From contig NC_011886.1 of the NCBI RefSeq assembly GCF_000022025.1, positions 2,581,208 to 2,645,207 on the forward strand: a stretch of DNA of 64,000 bases, read 5' to 3'. This DNA is from Pseudarthrobacter chlorophenolicus A6 (GTDB taxonomy: Bacteria > Actinomycetota > Actinomycetes > Actinomycetales > Micrococcaceae). This document shows, piece by piece, positions 34,166 through 42,647 of the stretch. Numbering within the stretch: the stretch's first letter is position 1; each line of letters begins with the position of its first letter. Made by a program: the position numbers and the translations under genes. The notes below the pieces were generated by a model. That model was given only the letters and a program-made list of their open reading frames with translations, ran no database searches and was not told the origin of the DNA.

Positions 34166-35869
34166 TTACTTGAAGCTGGCGCCCACGAGCCCGCGGGTTG
34201 CCGCCACAAGCTTCATGGGATCGGAAGACCCCGCCGGCGGAACGTAGACCGCCACAGACTCGGCGAAGCTCAGGACCATGCCCGTGGTGGTTTCCTTGCC
34301 TCCGGCCAGGGCTGCGGCGTCGTCACCAATGGAGAGCTTGTCCCCGGCGGCCTTCGGAGTTCCTTCGAAGCCGAAGTTGATGCGGCCCAGCACCAGCGCG
34401 CCGCCATCCTCGGTGCGGAACACCACGGTGCCTTCGGGTGCCACCTTGTGGGTGAAGGAGAAGTTTCCGTTCTCGCCGGCCTTGACCACCTCGGCCTGGT
34501 AGGACAGGGTGTCGGCAATGTACGGCGAGGACTCGCCTTCCACAATCTTGTCCTTGAACGCCGAATTGGCATTGCTGAGCCGGTCGGCCAGGCCCGAGAG
34601 AGCCTCGTCCCCGGTGTACAGCAGGCCGGTCTTGTCCTTGGCTTCCAGGGTTTCGGTGCCGCCGCGGCTGATGGCAGGGAACGTGGTGCCCGGCTGGAGC
34701 GGCGTGGTCTCCATGAGCTTGTAGTTTTCCCGCGGGGACTTCTGCACGAGGGTCAGCAGCTGGGGAACCACGTTGCCGTCGCCCTGGGAAACGGCGAGGA
34801 CCGAGCGCGGCCATCCGCGGTCAGTGGTGACCGCCGTCGTCAGGAGCTTGGTGGAACGGACCGGCATGCGGGGCTCATACGAGCCCACCTGGGAGCGGAT
34901 CTTGTAGTTCGAGGTACGGACTTCCAGCTCCGTGCCTCCCACCCGGTCAGCCAGCTTGGCAGCGTCCTTGGCGGCGTCGCCGGCATCGGCAGCGCTGGAC
35001 ACCTGCTCCAGGATGCGGCGGAACTGCACGTCCAGCAGGACGGGGGCGGCGTTTCCACCCTGGGCGGCCGGCGCCGAGGCGGAGCCTGTGGGCGCGGGGG
35101 CAGGCGAGGTGGCGGCGGTAGCCGCAGTTCCCGTGCCGGCCAGTACAGCGGCGGCCACGCCGGCAGCTGCCATGGTGACCCTGGAGGAGGTGCGGGCCTG
35201 CTTGCGGGCACGGGCACGCTGGGCGAATCCGCTGCCCTCGCCGTCCCCGTCGCCGTCACGCCGGCGGGCGGAAAGTACTGCGAGCACAATCCCGCCAATG
35301 ATGAGCAGTGAGCCGAGGACCATCAGCGGGACGGCCCAGGGGGTGGCGGTGTCGTTGGGGAAGGTCATCGAAACGGTCGCGGGGGCAGCCTTGGTTCCAT
35401 CAGCGGCCAGCAGCAACGTCCAGTCGCCGTCCGCCGGAGGCGTCCAGGAGTATTCGAGCTCACCGCTGGCGTTCTCGGTGGTGACCCAAAGGTCCGATCC
35501 CGCAGGATTGGGTGCCGCGGCTTCGCCGTCGGTGTGTTCAACCTGCAGGGACTTGCCGTCCTCGGATGTTCCCGTGATGGTGTTGTGGGCAGCGGTACCC
35601 ACCCATGCCTCGACGTCGTCGGGCCGGCCCGCGGCAAGCATGAAGTTGCCGTCGCCCTGGACATCGATCTTGACGGTTCCGCCGTGGAGTGTCCGCAGCT
35701 TCTGGTCGAAGACGGTCAGCGGGGCTGCCGTGGCGTCGGCGGGCGCGGACGCCGTAAAGGTCTCGGAAGGGGCCCAGATGGTCTTCTGGCCGATACCGGC
35801 CAAAAGTGTCAGGAGGCCGAGCAGCACAAGTGCGGCTGCAGTCTTTAAACGCAAGGGAACACCTATCAT
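34166..35869 (-). CDS. large conserved membrane/secreted protein of unknown function
   Basis: 567 residues with three parts: an N-terminal signal-like hydrophobic helix (about 9-27), an extracellular domain of about 145 residues (VFDQKLRTLHGGTVKIDVQ...), a second membrane helix (about 183-205) followed by a basic cytoplasmic segment, and a third hydrophobic segment (about 235-255, Ala/Thr-rich) leading to a C-terminal extracellular domain. No catalytic motif is seen. Similar proteins occur in many actinobacteria as uncharacterised membrane proteins (possibly annotated DUF8094, not certain). ATG 35869 lacks an SD; TTG five codons later has AGGTG 6 nt before it and is a real alternative. Confidence 0.7.
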   Translation of the reverse strand: MIGVPLRLKTAAALVLLGLLTLLAGIGQKTIWAPSETFTASAPADATAAPLTVFDQKLRTLHGGTVKIDVQGDGNFMLAAGRPDDVEAWVGTAAHNTITGTSEDGKSLQVEHTDGEAAAPNPAGSDLWVTTENASGELEYSWTPPADGDWTLLLAADGTKAAPATVSMTFPNDTATPWAVPLMVLGSLLIIGGIVLAVLSARRRDGDGDGEGSGFAQRARARKQARTSSRVTMAAAGVAAAVLAGTGTAATAATSPAPAPTGSASAPAAQGGNAAPVLLDVQFRRILEQVSSAADAGDAAKDAAKLADRVGGTELEVRTSNYKIRSQVGSYEPRMPVRSTKLLTTAVTTDRGWPRSVLAVSQGDGNVVPQLLTLVQKSPRENYKLMETTPLQPGTTFPAISRGGTETLEAKDKTGLLYTGDEALSGLADRLSNANSAFKDKIVEGESSPYIADTLSYQAEVVKAGENGNFSFTHKVAPEGTVVFRTEDGGALVLGRINFGFEGTPKAAGDKLSIGDDAAALAGGKETTTGMVLSFAESVAVYVPPAGSSDPMKLVAATRGLVGASFK

Positions 35870-35886
35870 CAGCGGGGTTTAGCTTC

Positions 35887-35906
35887 AATAGTAACCATTT
35901 TGTTAC
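35887..35906. promoter_or_regulatory. GTAAC-N6-GTTAC dyad overlapping a -10 box
   Basis: GTAAC (35891-35895) and GTTAC (35902-35906) form a 16-bp inverted repeat. On the minus strand TACTAT (35892 to 35887) is a good -10 box for the membrane-protein gene 17 nt downstream, so a repressor bound here would block it. The rest of 35907-36071 has TTGACA near 35987, possibly a -35 for the permease gene on the other strand. Confidence 0.35.
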
Positions 35907-36071
35907 CACGAGCCCCAGTTCAGGCCCACCTCGAGGCTTTCCGGGGCACCGCGCAAGGCGCCGCCGCGGGGCTCCTCCGCAGGTGTTGACAAGCCTGCTG
36001 ATAGTGTTTGCGATGATCATCACACCGGCCCGCCCAGGCGGTGCCATGCACGGAACAGGCGCCAAAAACCA

Positions 36072-37382
36072 GTGACTGACAAGACGGACGGGTCCTCCCA
36101 GCCAGCAGGCGATCCACGGGACGTTGGGCCGTCGGCCGCGGTCCCCCAGGCTTCCGGAACTGCCCGCGGGAAAGGTGCCGCCGCAGCAGCCCTGGGCTTC
36201 CTCGCCCGCCGCCTCCGCCAGCCGCTTCCCGGCGCACAGCCCCGACTCCGTTTCGAGATGCCCCCGGAATACTCCCAGCAGGACCAGACCATCGAGGACC
36301 CCGACGGCGTGGCGCGTCCCCAGTATGGCGCTCCCGGGCCACGGATGTCCCCTCAGCATCCGCTGTACATGGGCTTCATGGGGACCGTCGGCGTTGGTGC
36401 GGCGCTGCTGGTTTACTGGATCGGTTCCCACACCACCCAGTTACTCCTGTGGATCGTTGCGGCGCTGTTCATCGCGCTGGGCCTGGAGCCTGTGGTGAAG
36501 TGGCTCGAGAACCGCAAGATTCCCCGGCCGGCCGGAATCCTGATGTCAGTCGCCGTGCTGATTCTCGCGGTCGTTGGCTTCTTCGCAACGCTGATCCCCA
36601 CGATCGTCCAGCAGGTCACCGAGATAGTGCAGCAGGCGCCCACGTGGGTCCGGGACTTCATGAACTCGGACCTGTTCCGCACCCTGGATGACCAGTTCGG
36701 GGTCCGTGACCGCATCGCCGATGAGCTGAACAAGTTCGTCAACGATCCCAACGCCATGGGCGGAATCGCCGGCGGCGTCGTGGGATTCGGTTCTACGGTG
36801 GCCAACGGCCTGTTCGGCGCTTTGATTGTCCTGGTTCTAAGCCTCTATTTCCTGGCTGCCCTCCCGGCGATGAAGAAATGGGGTTACCGGCTGGCTCCGC
36901 GTTCCCGCCGGCACCGGGTGGAGGCGTTGTCGGATGCCATCACCAAGTCAGTAGGCAACTACGTGATTGGCCAGGCGTGCGTTGCGTTGCTCAATGCCAC
37001 CTTCGCGTTCATTGTGATGTCGATCGTGGGTATCCCGTTCGCCCTGCTGCTCGCGTTCGTGGTGGCATTGCTTGCCTTCATTCCGCTGGTGGGTGCCATG
37101 ATCGCCGGTGTTGTGGTGGTTCTCATCGCCCTGACCGTTGGCTGGCAGACGGCCGCCATCTACGCCATCTGCTACTTCGCCTACCTCCAGTTTGAGGCCT
37201 ACTTCATCTCGCCGCGGATCATGCAGAAGGCCGTGGCCGTTCCCGGTGCCGTCGCCGTCATATCCGTGATCGCCGGCGGCAGCCTGCTGGGGGTCCTGGG
37301 CGCCCTCATCGCCATTCCCACCGCCGCTGCCATCCTGCTGCTGATAAAGGAGATCTATATCGTCAGGCAGGACCAGCACTAG
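36072..37382 (+). CDS. AI-2E family transporter (TqsA/PerM type)
   Basis: Inner-membrane permease of 436 residues with about eight transmembrane segments in the family layout: a paired N-terminal set, a central soluble segment (PTIVQQVTEIVQQAPTWVRDFM...), and the C-terminal cluster FVVALLAFIPLVGAMIAG...YLQFEAYFISPRIMQKAV...GGSLLGVLGALIAIPTAA, which is diagnostic. An N-terminal cytoplasmic tail of about 95 residues is longer than usual. GTG 36072 is the only sensible start; no SD is seen. Members transport AI-2 or ions; the role here is unknown. Confidence 0.87.
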   Translation: MTDKTDGSSQPAGDPRDVGPSAAVPQASGTARGKGAAAAALGFLARRLRQPLPGAQPRLRFEMPPEYSQQDQTIEDPDGVARPQYGAPGPRMSPQHPLYMGFMGTVGVGAALLVYWIGSHTTQLLLWIVAALFIALGLEPVVKWLENRKIPRPAGILMSVAVLILAVVGFFATLIPTIVQQVTEIVQQAPTWVRDFMNSDLFRTLDDQFGVRDRIADELNKFVNDPNAMGGIAGGVVGFGSTVANGLFGALIVLVLSLYFLAALPAMKKWGYRLAPRSRRHRVEALSDAITKSVGNYVIGQACVALLNATFAFIVMSIVGIPFALLLAFVVALLAFIPLVGAMIAGVVVVLIALTVGWQTAAIYAICYFAYLQFEAYFISPRIMQKAVAVPGAVAVISVIAGGSLLGVLGALIAIPTAAAILLLIKEIYIVRQDQH

Positions 37383-37417
37383 CCCCACAACCGCGGAGTG
37401 CCCGATGCAGGGACGGG

Positions 37418-38218
37418 TCAGGAGGCGGCGGTCGCCGCGGGCCCGTCCCATTCCGTCGGCAGCGCAGCGGCGTTCCCGCCCGTTGCGGATACATGCCCCA
37501 CGATCTCGTTCAGGACCCGCGCGGCGTACTTCTCGCCCACCCACAGATGCTTGGCGCCATCCACTCCCAGCACGTGCGCCTGGGGAACCAGGCTGAAGCG
37601 GGCGGCCGCCTCTGCGGGCTGGAGGAAGTCATCGTGCTCAGGTACCAGGACCTTCAGCGGCTTGCCCGATTCGGCCCACAGCTGCAGGTGCTTGTCCGTG
37701 GCCCGGTGCAGCGGCGGGGACAGCAGGACAGCGCCCTCCACCTGGGATGCGACAGGTTCGGTGGCACCGTACATCAGGGCAAGTTCCGTGCCGAAGGACC
37801 AGCCCACCAGCCACCGGTTGGGCAGGCCGCGTTCGACGGCGAAACGGACAGCCGCTTCCACGTCGTGGCGTTCACCGACGCCTTCCTCGAACGCACCCGT
37901 GCTGGTGCCCCGGGGGGAGCCGGTGCCGCGCGTGTTGAAACGCAGCACGGCGATGCCGGCCAGCGCCGGCAGCCGGTAGGACGCCTTGCGGTAGACGTGC
38001 GAGTCCATGAAGCCGCCATGGGTGGGAAGCGGGTGCAGCGTGATCAGCGTGGCACGGATTTCGCCGGTTTCCGGCAGGGCCAGCTCGCCCACCAGTGTGT
38101 GCCCGTCCGCTGTCTGCAGCTCGACGTTCTCGCGCCTGGCCGGCAGCACTGTGGAGGCACGGATGGGAACGGGGCCAGCAGCCTGGGTGAAGTCGTACGA
38201 CGCCGGATCAAAAGTCAT
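37418..38218 (-). CDS. alpha/beta hydrolase
   Basis: Serine hydrolase-fold protein of 266 residues. The nucleophile elbow is LVGWSFGTELAL, the acid is in VPEHDDFLQP, and the histidine is in GAKHLWVGEKYA. TLHPLPTHGGFMDSHVY replaces the usual HG loop and resembles the family of YfhR/Fes-like and OsmC-like hydrolases. ATG 38218 is 7 nt after minus-strand TAAGCT (leaderless). Converges on the AI-2E gene. Substrate unknown. Confidence 0.82.
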   Translation of the reverse strand: MTFDPASYDFTQAAGPVPIRASTVLPARRENVELQTADGHTLVGELALPETGEIRATLITLHPLPTHGGFMDSHVYRKASYRLPALAGIAVLRFNTRGTGSPRGTSTGAFEEGVGERHDVEAAVRFAVERGLPNRWLVGWSFGTELALMYGATEPVASQVEGAVLLSPPLHRATDKHLQLWAESGKPLKVLVPEHDDFLQPAEAAARFSLVPQAHVLGVDGAKHLWVGEKYAARVLNEIVGHVSATGGNAAALPTEWDGPAATAAS

Positions 38219-38225
38219 GCCTGCC

Positions 38226-38231
38226 AGCTTA
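38226..38231 (-). promoter_or_regulatory. -10 box for leaderless hydrolase gene
   Basis: Minus-strand TAAGCT, then GGCAGGC and ATG 38218. Confidence 0.42.
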
Positions 38232-38289
38232 GCGACAGCGGGCGGCTTCCCGGGCCCGGGTTCCCCCGCGCCGGGCGTTCAGTGCCGCA

Positions 38290-38643
38290 TCAGCGGTACC
38301 GGTAGCTGCGCGAATTCCAGCAGTTCGTGTGCCAGTGGCGGCGTTCGGCGAGGCCGGCGGCGGCACCGAACAGGTGGTCGTCCTTCCAGACCACCAGGTG
38401 CGCCACTCCAGGCAGCACTGCGGTGGAACATTCGGGGCAGATGTATGTCTTCGCCGCGTTCCGCGCTGTCATACTGCGGACCATCCATTCCCCGTCCGGG
38501 GCACTCTCCCGGCGGGCGATGCCTGCCCGGGCACGTTCGAGGTCCAGCTCGGGGACGTCACCGTTCCCCTTTTTCCCGGTTCCCCGCCCGGTTGCCGCGG
38601 GCTTCCCGGACACGGGACGGCGGGGACGGTTGGAGCGCGGCAT
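38290..38643 (-). CDS. conserved actinobacterial zinc-binding protein (often called ATP/GTP-binding)
   Basis: Protein of 117 residues: a basic, disordered N-terminus (PRSNRPRRP...GTGKKGNG), a middle with [10 protein letters not shown], and a zinc-ribbon C-terminus ICPECSTAV...[11 protein letters not shown], giving a CxxC...HxHxxC set. It shows no nucleotide-binding motif despite the common database name. ATG 38643 is divergent from the NucS gene with 117 bp between the starts; the frame extends further upstream antisense to nucS, which I discard. CAGAAT lies 6 nt before the ATG and may be a -10. Its position next to nucS suggests a DNA-linked role (inference). Confidence 0.72.
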   Translation of the reverse strand: MPRSNRPRRPVSGKPAATGRGTGKKGNGDVPELDLERARAGIARRESAPDGEWMVRSMTARNAAKTYICPECSTAVLPGVAHLVVWKDDHLFGAAAGLAERRHWHTNCWNSRSYRYR

Positions 38644-38747
38644 GCATCCATTCTGCCCCAGCGGGACGGGCCGCCGCTGCAGCCGCTCCGCGGCAGGCAG
38701 CGCACTGCCGCCGGCATCTTCGTCCTCCTCCCCGCTCCGGCACCCGG

Positions 38748-38753
38748 TAGTGT
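38748..38753 (+). promoter_or_regulatory. -10 box for leaderless nucS
   Basis: TAGTGT ends 7 nt before GTG 38761; no SD is present. Confidence 0.45.
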
Positions 38754-38760
38754 GTACGGC

Positions 38761-39456
38761 GTGCGACTTGTGATTGCCCGATGCTCCGTTGATTATGTTG
38801 GCCGGCTCAAAGCCCATCTCCCCCTCGCCACCAGGCTCCTGCTGGTTAAGGCGGACGGCTCTGTCCTTGTGCATTCAGACGGCGGCTCGTACAAGCCCCT
38901 GAACTGGATGAGCCCGCCGGCCACGCTCCGTGTTTCGTCACCGGAGGACGTTGACCTGGAGCTCGGAGTCGCGGAGCAGTGGACGGTCCAGTCCGCCAAG
39001 ACGGATGACCGGCTGATCATCAACATCCATGAAAAGCTCAGCGAAACCTCGCATGACCTCGGCGTGGACCCGGGCCTGATCAAGGACGGCGTGGAAGCGG
39101 ACCTCCAGCGGCTGCTGGCAGACCAGATCGAAACGCTGGGAACAGGGTATTCACTGATCCGGCGCGAATACTTCACGGCTATCGGTCCGGTGGACATCCT
39201 GGCCCGCGACGGCGACGGCGCAACCGTGGCCATCGAACTCAAGCGGCGCGGGGACATCGACGGCGTGGAGCAGCTCACCCGCTACCTCGAGCTGTTGAAC
39301 CGCGATCCCCTCCTGGCGCCGGTGCGCGGCATTTTCGCGGCCCAGCAGATCAAGCCGCAGGCCAAGGTCCTCGCCAACGACCGCGGGATTGATTGCGTCA
39401 CCCTCGATTACGATGCAATGCGCGGCGTCGACGACAGCGAATCCCGGCTCTTCTAA
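38761..39456 (+). CDS. nucS: mismatch-specific endonuclease NucS (EndoMS)
   Basis: DNA mismatch repair nuclease of archaea and actinobacteria, replacing MutS/MutL: it makes double-strand cuts at mismatches. 231 residues: an N-terminal dimerisation half, then the RecB-like catalytic core [21 protein letters not shown] with Asp145, Glu159 and Lys161. The protein ends SESRLF; a C-terminal motif of this kind binds the sliding clamp in the family. GTG 38761 gives the family length; the frame is open for 144 more codons upstream and is not used. The -10 is at leaderless distance. Confidence 0.94.
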   Translation: MRLVIARCSVDYVGRLKAHLPLATRLLLVKADGSVLVHSDGGSYKPLNWMSPPATLRVSSPEDVDLELGVAEQWTVQSAKTDDRLIINIHEKLSETSHDLGVDPGLIKDGVEADLQRLLADQIETLGTGYSLIRREYFTAIGPVDILARDGDGATVAIELKRRGDIDGVEQLTRYLELLNRDPLLAPVRGIFAAQQIKPQAKVLANDRGIDCVTLDYDAMRGVDDSESRLF

Positions 39457-39752
39457 AGCCGCCTGCCCTTCGGTCATTGGCCAATTGTGTCCCGGCAAGG
39501 CATGCAACCCGGTTTTTACCTAAAATTTGTCCGATTCCGCCGCCGAAGCGTTGACCTGCGGGAACGGGCATGAAATTCTTAACTCAGTCTTTGTGTAGGT
39601 GTTTTTCATGCTCGCAAGACATGTTGCGAGCGCGAAGCTCCTGCAGCGCCGGTTCCCTTTCCGGACGGCTATTCAGGATTCTTCTCGCGGAGTGACCAAG
39701 GCCGGTACGAAGTGTGCCGATCTTAAGAAAGTTCCACAATGAGGAGAAATAA
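39457..39752 (+). promoter_or_regulatory. cspA-type promoter and long structured 5' leader
   Basis: The 296 bp before the cold-shock gene. TTGACC (39551-39556) and AATTCT (39574-39579, 17-bp spacer) fit a promoter, giving a leader of about 165 nt. The leader folds into a perfect 8-bp hairpin GCTCGCAA-gacatg-TTGCGAGC (39610-39631), followed by a GCGC...GCGC pairing and a CCGG...CCGG pairing, and ends with GAGGAGAAA before the ATG. This layout is that of cold-shock mRNAs whose leaders refold with temperature. The first 90 bp hold nothing else. Confidence 0.5.
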
Positions 39753-39956
39753 ATGGCACAGGGAACTGTGAAGTGGTTCAACGCTGAAAAGGGCTTCGGC
39801 TTCATTACCCCGGACGACTCCGACGGCGACGTCTTCGTCCACTACTCCGAGATCCAGACCGGCGGCTTCAAAACCCTCGACGAGAACCAGCGCGTTCAGT
39901 TCGAAATCGGCCAGGGCGCCAAGGGCCCGCAGGCCACCGGCGTTACCCTCGTCTAG
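39753..39956 (+). CDS. cspA: CspA family cold shock protein
   Basis: 67-residue single-strand nucleic acid-binding protein. Both RNA-binding motifs are intact: KGFGFI (RNP1, residues 14-19) and VFVHY (RNP2, 27-31), and the ends [15 protein letters not shown] and [10 protein letters not shown] match the family. SD GAGGAGAAA is 3 nt before ATG 39753. Expected to be induced by cold or growth transitions through its leader. A strong terminator follows. Confidence 0.96.
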   Translation: MAQGTVKWFNAEKGFGFITPDDSDGDVFVHYSEIQTGGFKTLDENQRVQFEIGQGAKGPQATGVTLV

Positions 39957-39986
39957 TCTTCGGGCAGACTGCCAAGCCTAATTAGC

Positions 39987-40027
39987 AAAGAATGGTCCCC
40001 GGCACAATTGCCGGGGACCATTCTTTT
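39987..40027 (+). terminator. cspA intrinsic terminator
   Basis: An 18-bp perfect stem (39987-40004 with 40009-40026), loop CAAT, the 3' arm ending in TTCTTTT. Also lies upstream of the converging lipid aminoacyltransferase gene. Confidence 0.9.
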
Positions 40028-40112
40028 GCCCGCCGCATTGTGCGGCCAGCCGCAGGCCGTTGCTTTATGCAGCCCCGTCCCGCTCGATTTCCGTCAGCGA
40101 ATACCGGCCTTA

Positions 40113-42647
40113 TCAAACCAAATTCCGGACCAGCCTCGCACCCTGCGCCAGGGACAGGCCGGGCAGGTAGGCCCGGGTGAGCGCGCGGCCGATTGCCGGC
40201 AGTTGAAGAGGATCCTGGTAATAGAGGTACAACGCCCGGTACTCGGGCTTGAAACGGGACTTGAAGGCCGCCAGTGAACGGAAGCCGTAGACCGGCTCCA
40301 GCGCGTGGCCCACCAGATCCAGGATGCGGACCAGGTTCTTGGCTCCCCCCTGGGCAGTGTCCTCGGCTCCACCGTCATTTGCCAGCGGTGAGCCGGACAG
40401 CGAAATCACCTCCACGGAGTCCCTGAGCTCCAGGACAGCGGAGGCGATCAGGAATTCCATCACCCCGGGGAAGCCGCCGGCGCCCCGGCGCATCACGTCC
40501 AGCGTCCGGCTGACAAGGCGGCCGTCGTCGTACACCGGAAGCCAGCTGGTGAACCCGTGGACCCTGCCCTCACCGTCAACGGCAAGGCAACACAGCACCT
40601 CATCGTCGTCGAGCTCGTCCACGCTGCCAAGGGTGAACCCCATTTCCGGTACGGACTTTCCGGCAGCCCATTCCTCGGACACTTCATTCAGCCGGGTGCG
40701 CAAGGCCACCGGCAGCCCGCTGTACGGACCCCAGACGGCATGCACCCCCAGCTTTGCAGCCCGGTTCAGCGCAGTCCTGACGTTCTGCCACTCCTTGCCC
40801 TTGAACTCCAGCTCACGGATGGCCAGCCGGGTTTCCTGGGCCACCGATACCCGTGAGAATCCGCGTTCACGCAGGGCCGGCCAGACGGTATCGTCGCAGG
40901 AATACAGTGCCGGAATCAGCGCCTCGCGCCGGCAATGGGCAAGGAATCCCTCCGTGACGGCAAGGTGGGATCCTGCAGGGCCGATGGCGCAACCGAGGGT
41001 CAGGGCCACGCTGCCGTGCTGCTGGTAGGCCATGGCCCCCTGGCCGTCCGGGCTGAACCAATACGTGTTCGGTTCCCACAGGGCCATCCAGGAGAGCGGG
41101 CCGCCGCCCTGATGGAGCAGCGCCCGTGCCCGCGCCCTGTCCTGCCGGCCGGAGTCATGTCCGTGGTTTCCGCCCAGCAGCGCCCACCACACGGCTGCCA
41201 GCGCAATGAGCCAGAACACCGGCCCGGAATAGGCGAACAGGACCGCCTCCACAGTGTTCCGGTCCGCGAAGACGCGGTGGAAATGCTGGGGAATCGGCAC
41301 CGGTACGTACTGCCGGGCCAGCTCGGCAAACAGACCCAGCACGCCGCCGTCGCGGGACATCCCGCCCGAGGCGAACCACGCGGTGGCATAGGCGGCAGCC
41401 AGCGCTCCCCAGGAGCCGCCCACCAGGACGGCTAGCGTGCGCCGGGCGGTGGGCAGGGTCTGCACTCGGAACTGCCTGCGGTTCAGCCACAGGATGACGG
41501 AAAGCAGCAGCGGAACCACCACCAGCGGAAGCACATGCGCAAAAGCCGAGCCCATGGGCGCCGCGTGGGGGCCTTGCGGCCGGGAGGGAACCAGGGCGAA
41601 CAATGCCAGGTACACGGCGGCCAGGGCCGTCACGGCCAACTGGATCGCCAGGGCAATGTTCAGCGCCATCCTGCGTCCCCGCCGCATCCCGTCAGCGCAG
41701 ATCAGCAGCAGCACCACGGGGACCACTGCCAGTGCCAGGCCGAACGGACCGGCGAAGCCTGCCCTTCCCGCTTCAAGGCAGGATGCCTCCACAGTGGCCC
41801 CGCAGTTGAATGCCAGTTGGCCCAGCGTCGGCAGCGGATTGAGGACAACATCCCGGAGCAGTGCCAGCGGCCCGGTGGGCGCCCGGGTGATCCCGGTAAG
41901 GATGGGCCCGACGGCGAAGACGGCCACCATCAGGGCCAGCAGGTTACGGGCCTCCCGTCCGGTGGAGCGGTGCCGGTGGAGTTTTCCTTCGTCGCCTTGG
42001 ATCCACCAGCCCACCAGCAGTCCCAGCAGCGCACCCAGGAGGCCAATCACCGTCTCGGCATGGCCCACGTACAGGACAAGCAGCAGAGAGATCGAGAGCG
42101 TCGCCGTGCGCAGGCGCCGCTGCCAAAGCACCGGCAGCCGGGCGCTGCCTGCCATGCCTGCGGCGAGTACCGGGGCGTAGGGGCCAATCAGGATGACGTC
42201 GGTCATGGTATCGAGCCACCCGTCCCCCACGTAGGCCGCAAGTTGAGTGATCAGGAGGAACAGCGTGACGGCAGCAAACTGGCCGCCCAGGAACAGTGCA
42301 GCGGCAGCCCGGACACCGAGTTTCCGTTCGGCCAGGCCCAACAGGACAATGATCATCAACGCGGCCACCACATATGCAGTGGGGTTGGTGGCGAAGAAGA
42401 GGCTGGTGAAAAGCGACCACCATCGGCCCTCGCGCAGTCCGGGACCGCTGACCCCTGCCACATCCAGCAGCTGCTCGGATGGGCCGGCCAGGAAGCTGTC
42501 CGTGGCCGCGCCGGTCCCCACAAACAGGGCAAGGACGGCAAGCGTGAAGGGCATGGCCTTCAGCCCCGCCGCTGCCCGGCCCAGCGTTGGCCGGACCACG
42601 GTGTCCCAGGCCAAGGCCAAGGTCCTGGTGTCCTGTCCGACGCTCAT
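40113..42647 (-). CDS. rhomboid-like/MprF-like fusion: probable lipid aminoacyltransferase (DUF2156)
   Basis: 844 residues with two parts. Residues about 30-215 resemble a rhomboid: GRWWSLFTSLFF (74-85), GPYAPVLAAGMAG (155-167) where the catalytic GxSG should be, and GHAETVIGLLGALLG with His196. The serine is replaced by tyrosine, so it is a pseudo-protease. More helices reach about residue 530. The C-terminal 300 residues are a DUF2156/MprF-type double-GNAT domain, which in MprF and LysX transfers an amino acid from tRNA to phosphatidylglycerol. No lysyl-tRNA synthetase domain is fused. ATG 42647 overlaps the esterase stop by four bases. The amino acid and lipid are unknown. Confidence 0.76.
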   Translation of the reverse strand: MSVGQDTRTLALAWDTVVRPTLGRAAAGLKAMPFTLAVLALFVGTGAATDSFLAGPSEQLLDVAGVSGPGLREGRWWSLFTSLFFATNPTAYVVAALMIIVLLGLAERKLGVRAAAALFLGGQFAAVTLFLLITQLAAYVGDGWLDTMTDVILIGPYAPVLAAGMAGSARLPVLWQRRLRTATLSISLLLVLYVGHAETVIGLLGALLGLLVGWWIQGDEGKLHRHRSTGREARNLLALMVAVFAVGPILTGITRAPTGPLALLRDVVLNPLPTLGQLAFNCGATVEASCLEAGRAGFAGPFGLALAVVPVVLLLICADGMRRGRRMALNIALAIQLAVTALAAVYLALFALVPSRPQGPHAAPMGSAFAHVLPLVVVPLLLSVILWLNRRQFRVQTLPTARRTLAVLVGGSWGALAAAYATAWFASGGMSRDGGVLGLFAELARQYVPVPIPQHFHRVFADRNTVEAVLFAYSGPVFWLIALAAVWWALLGGNHGHDSGRQDRARARALLHQGGGPLSWMALWEPNTYWFSPDGQGAMAYQQHGSVALTLGCAIGPAGSHLAVTEGFLAHCRREALIPALYSCDDTVWPALRERGFSRVSVAQETRLAIRELEFKGKEWQNVRTALNRAAKLGVHAVWGPYSGLPVALRTRLNEVSEEWAAGKSVPEMGFTLGSVDELDDDEVLCCLAVDGEGRVHGFTSWLPVYDDGRLVSRTLDVMRRGAGGFPGVMEFLIASAVLELRDSVEVISLSGSPLANDGGAEDTAQGGAKNLVRILDLVGHALEPVYGFRSLAAFKSRFKPEYRALYLYYQDPLQLPAIGRALTRAYLPGLSLAQGARLVRNLV

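Noticed and set aside
39584..39805. 73-codon minus-strand frame over the cspA leader
   Set aside because: Overlaps the cspA start and leader, has no SD and no similarity to a known family.
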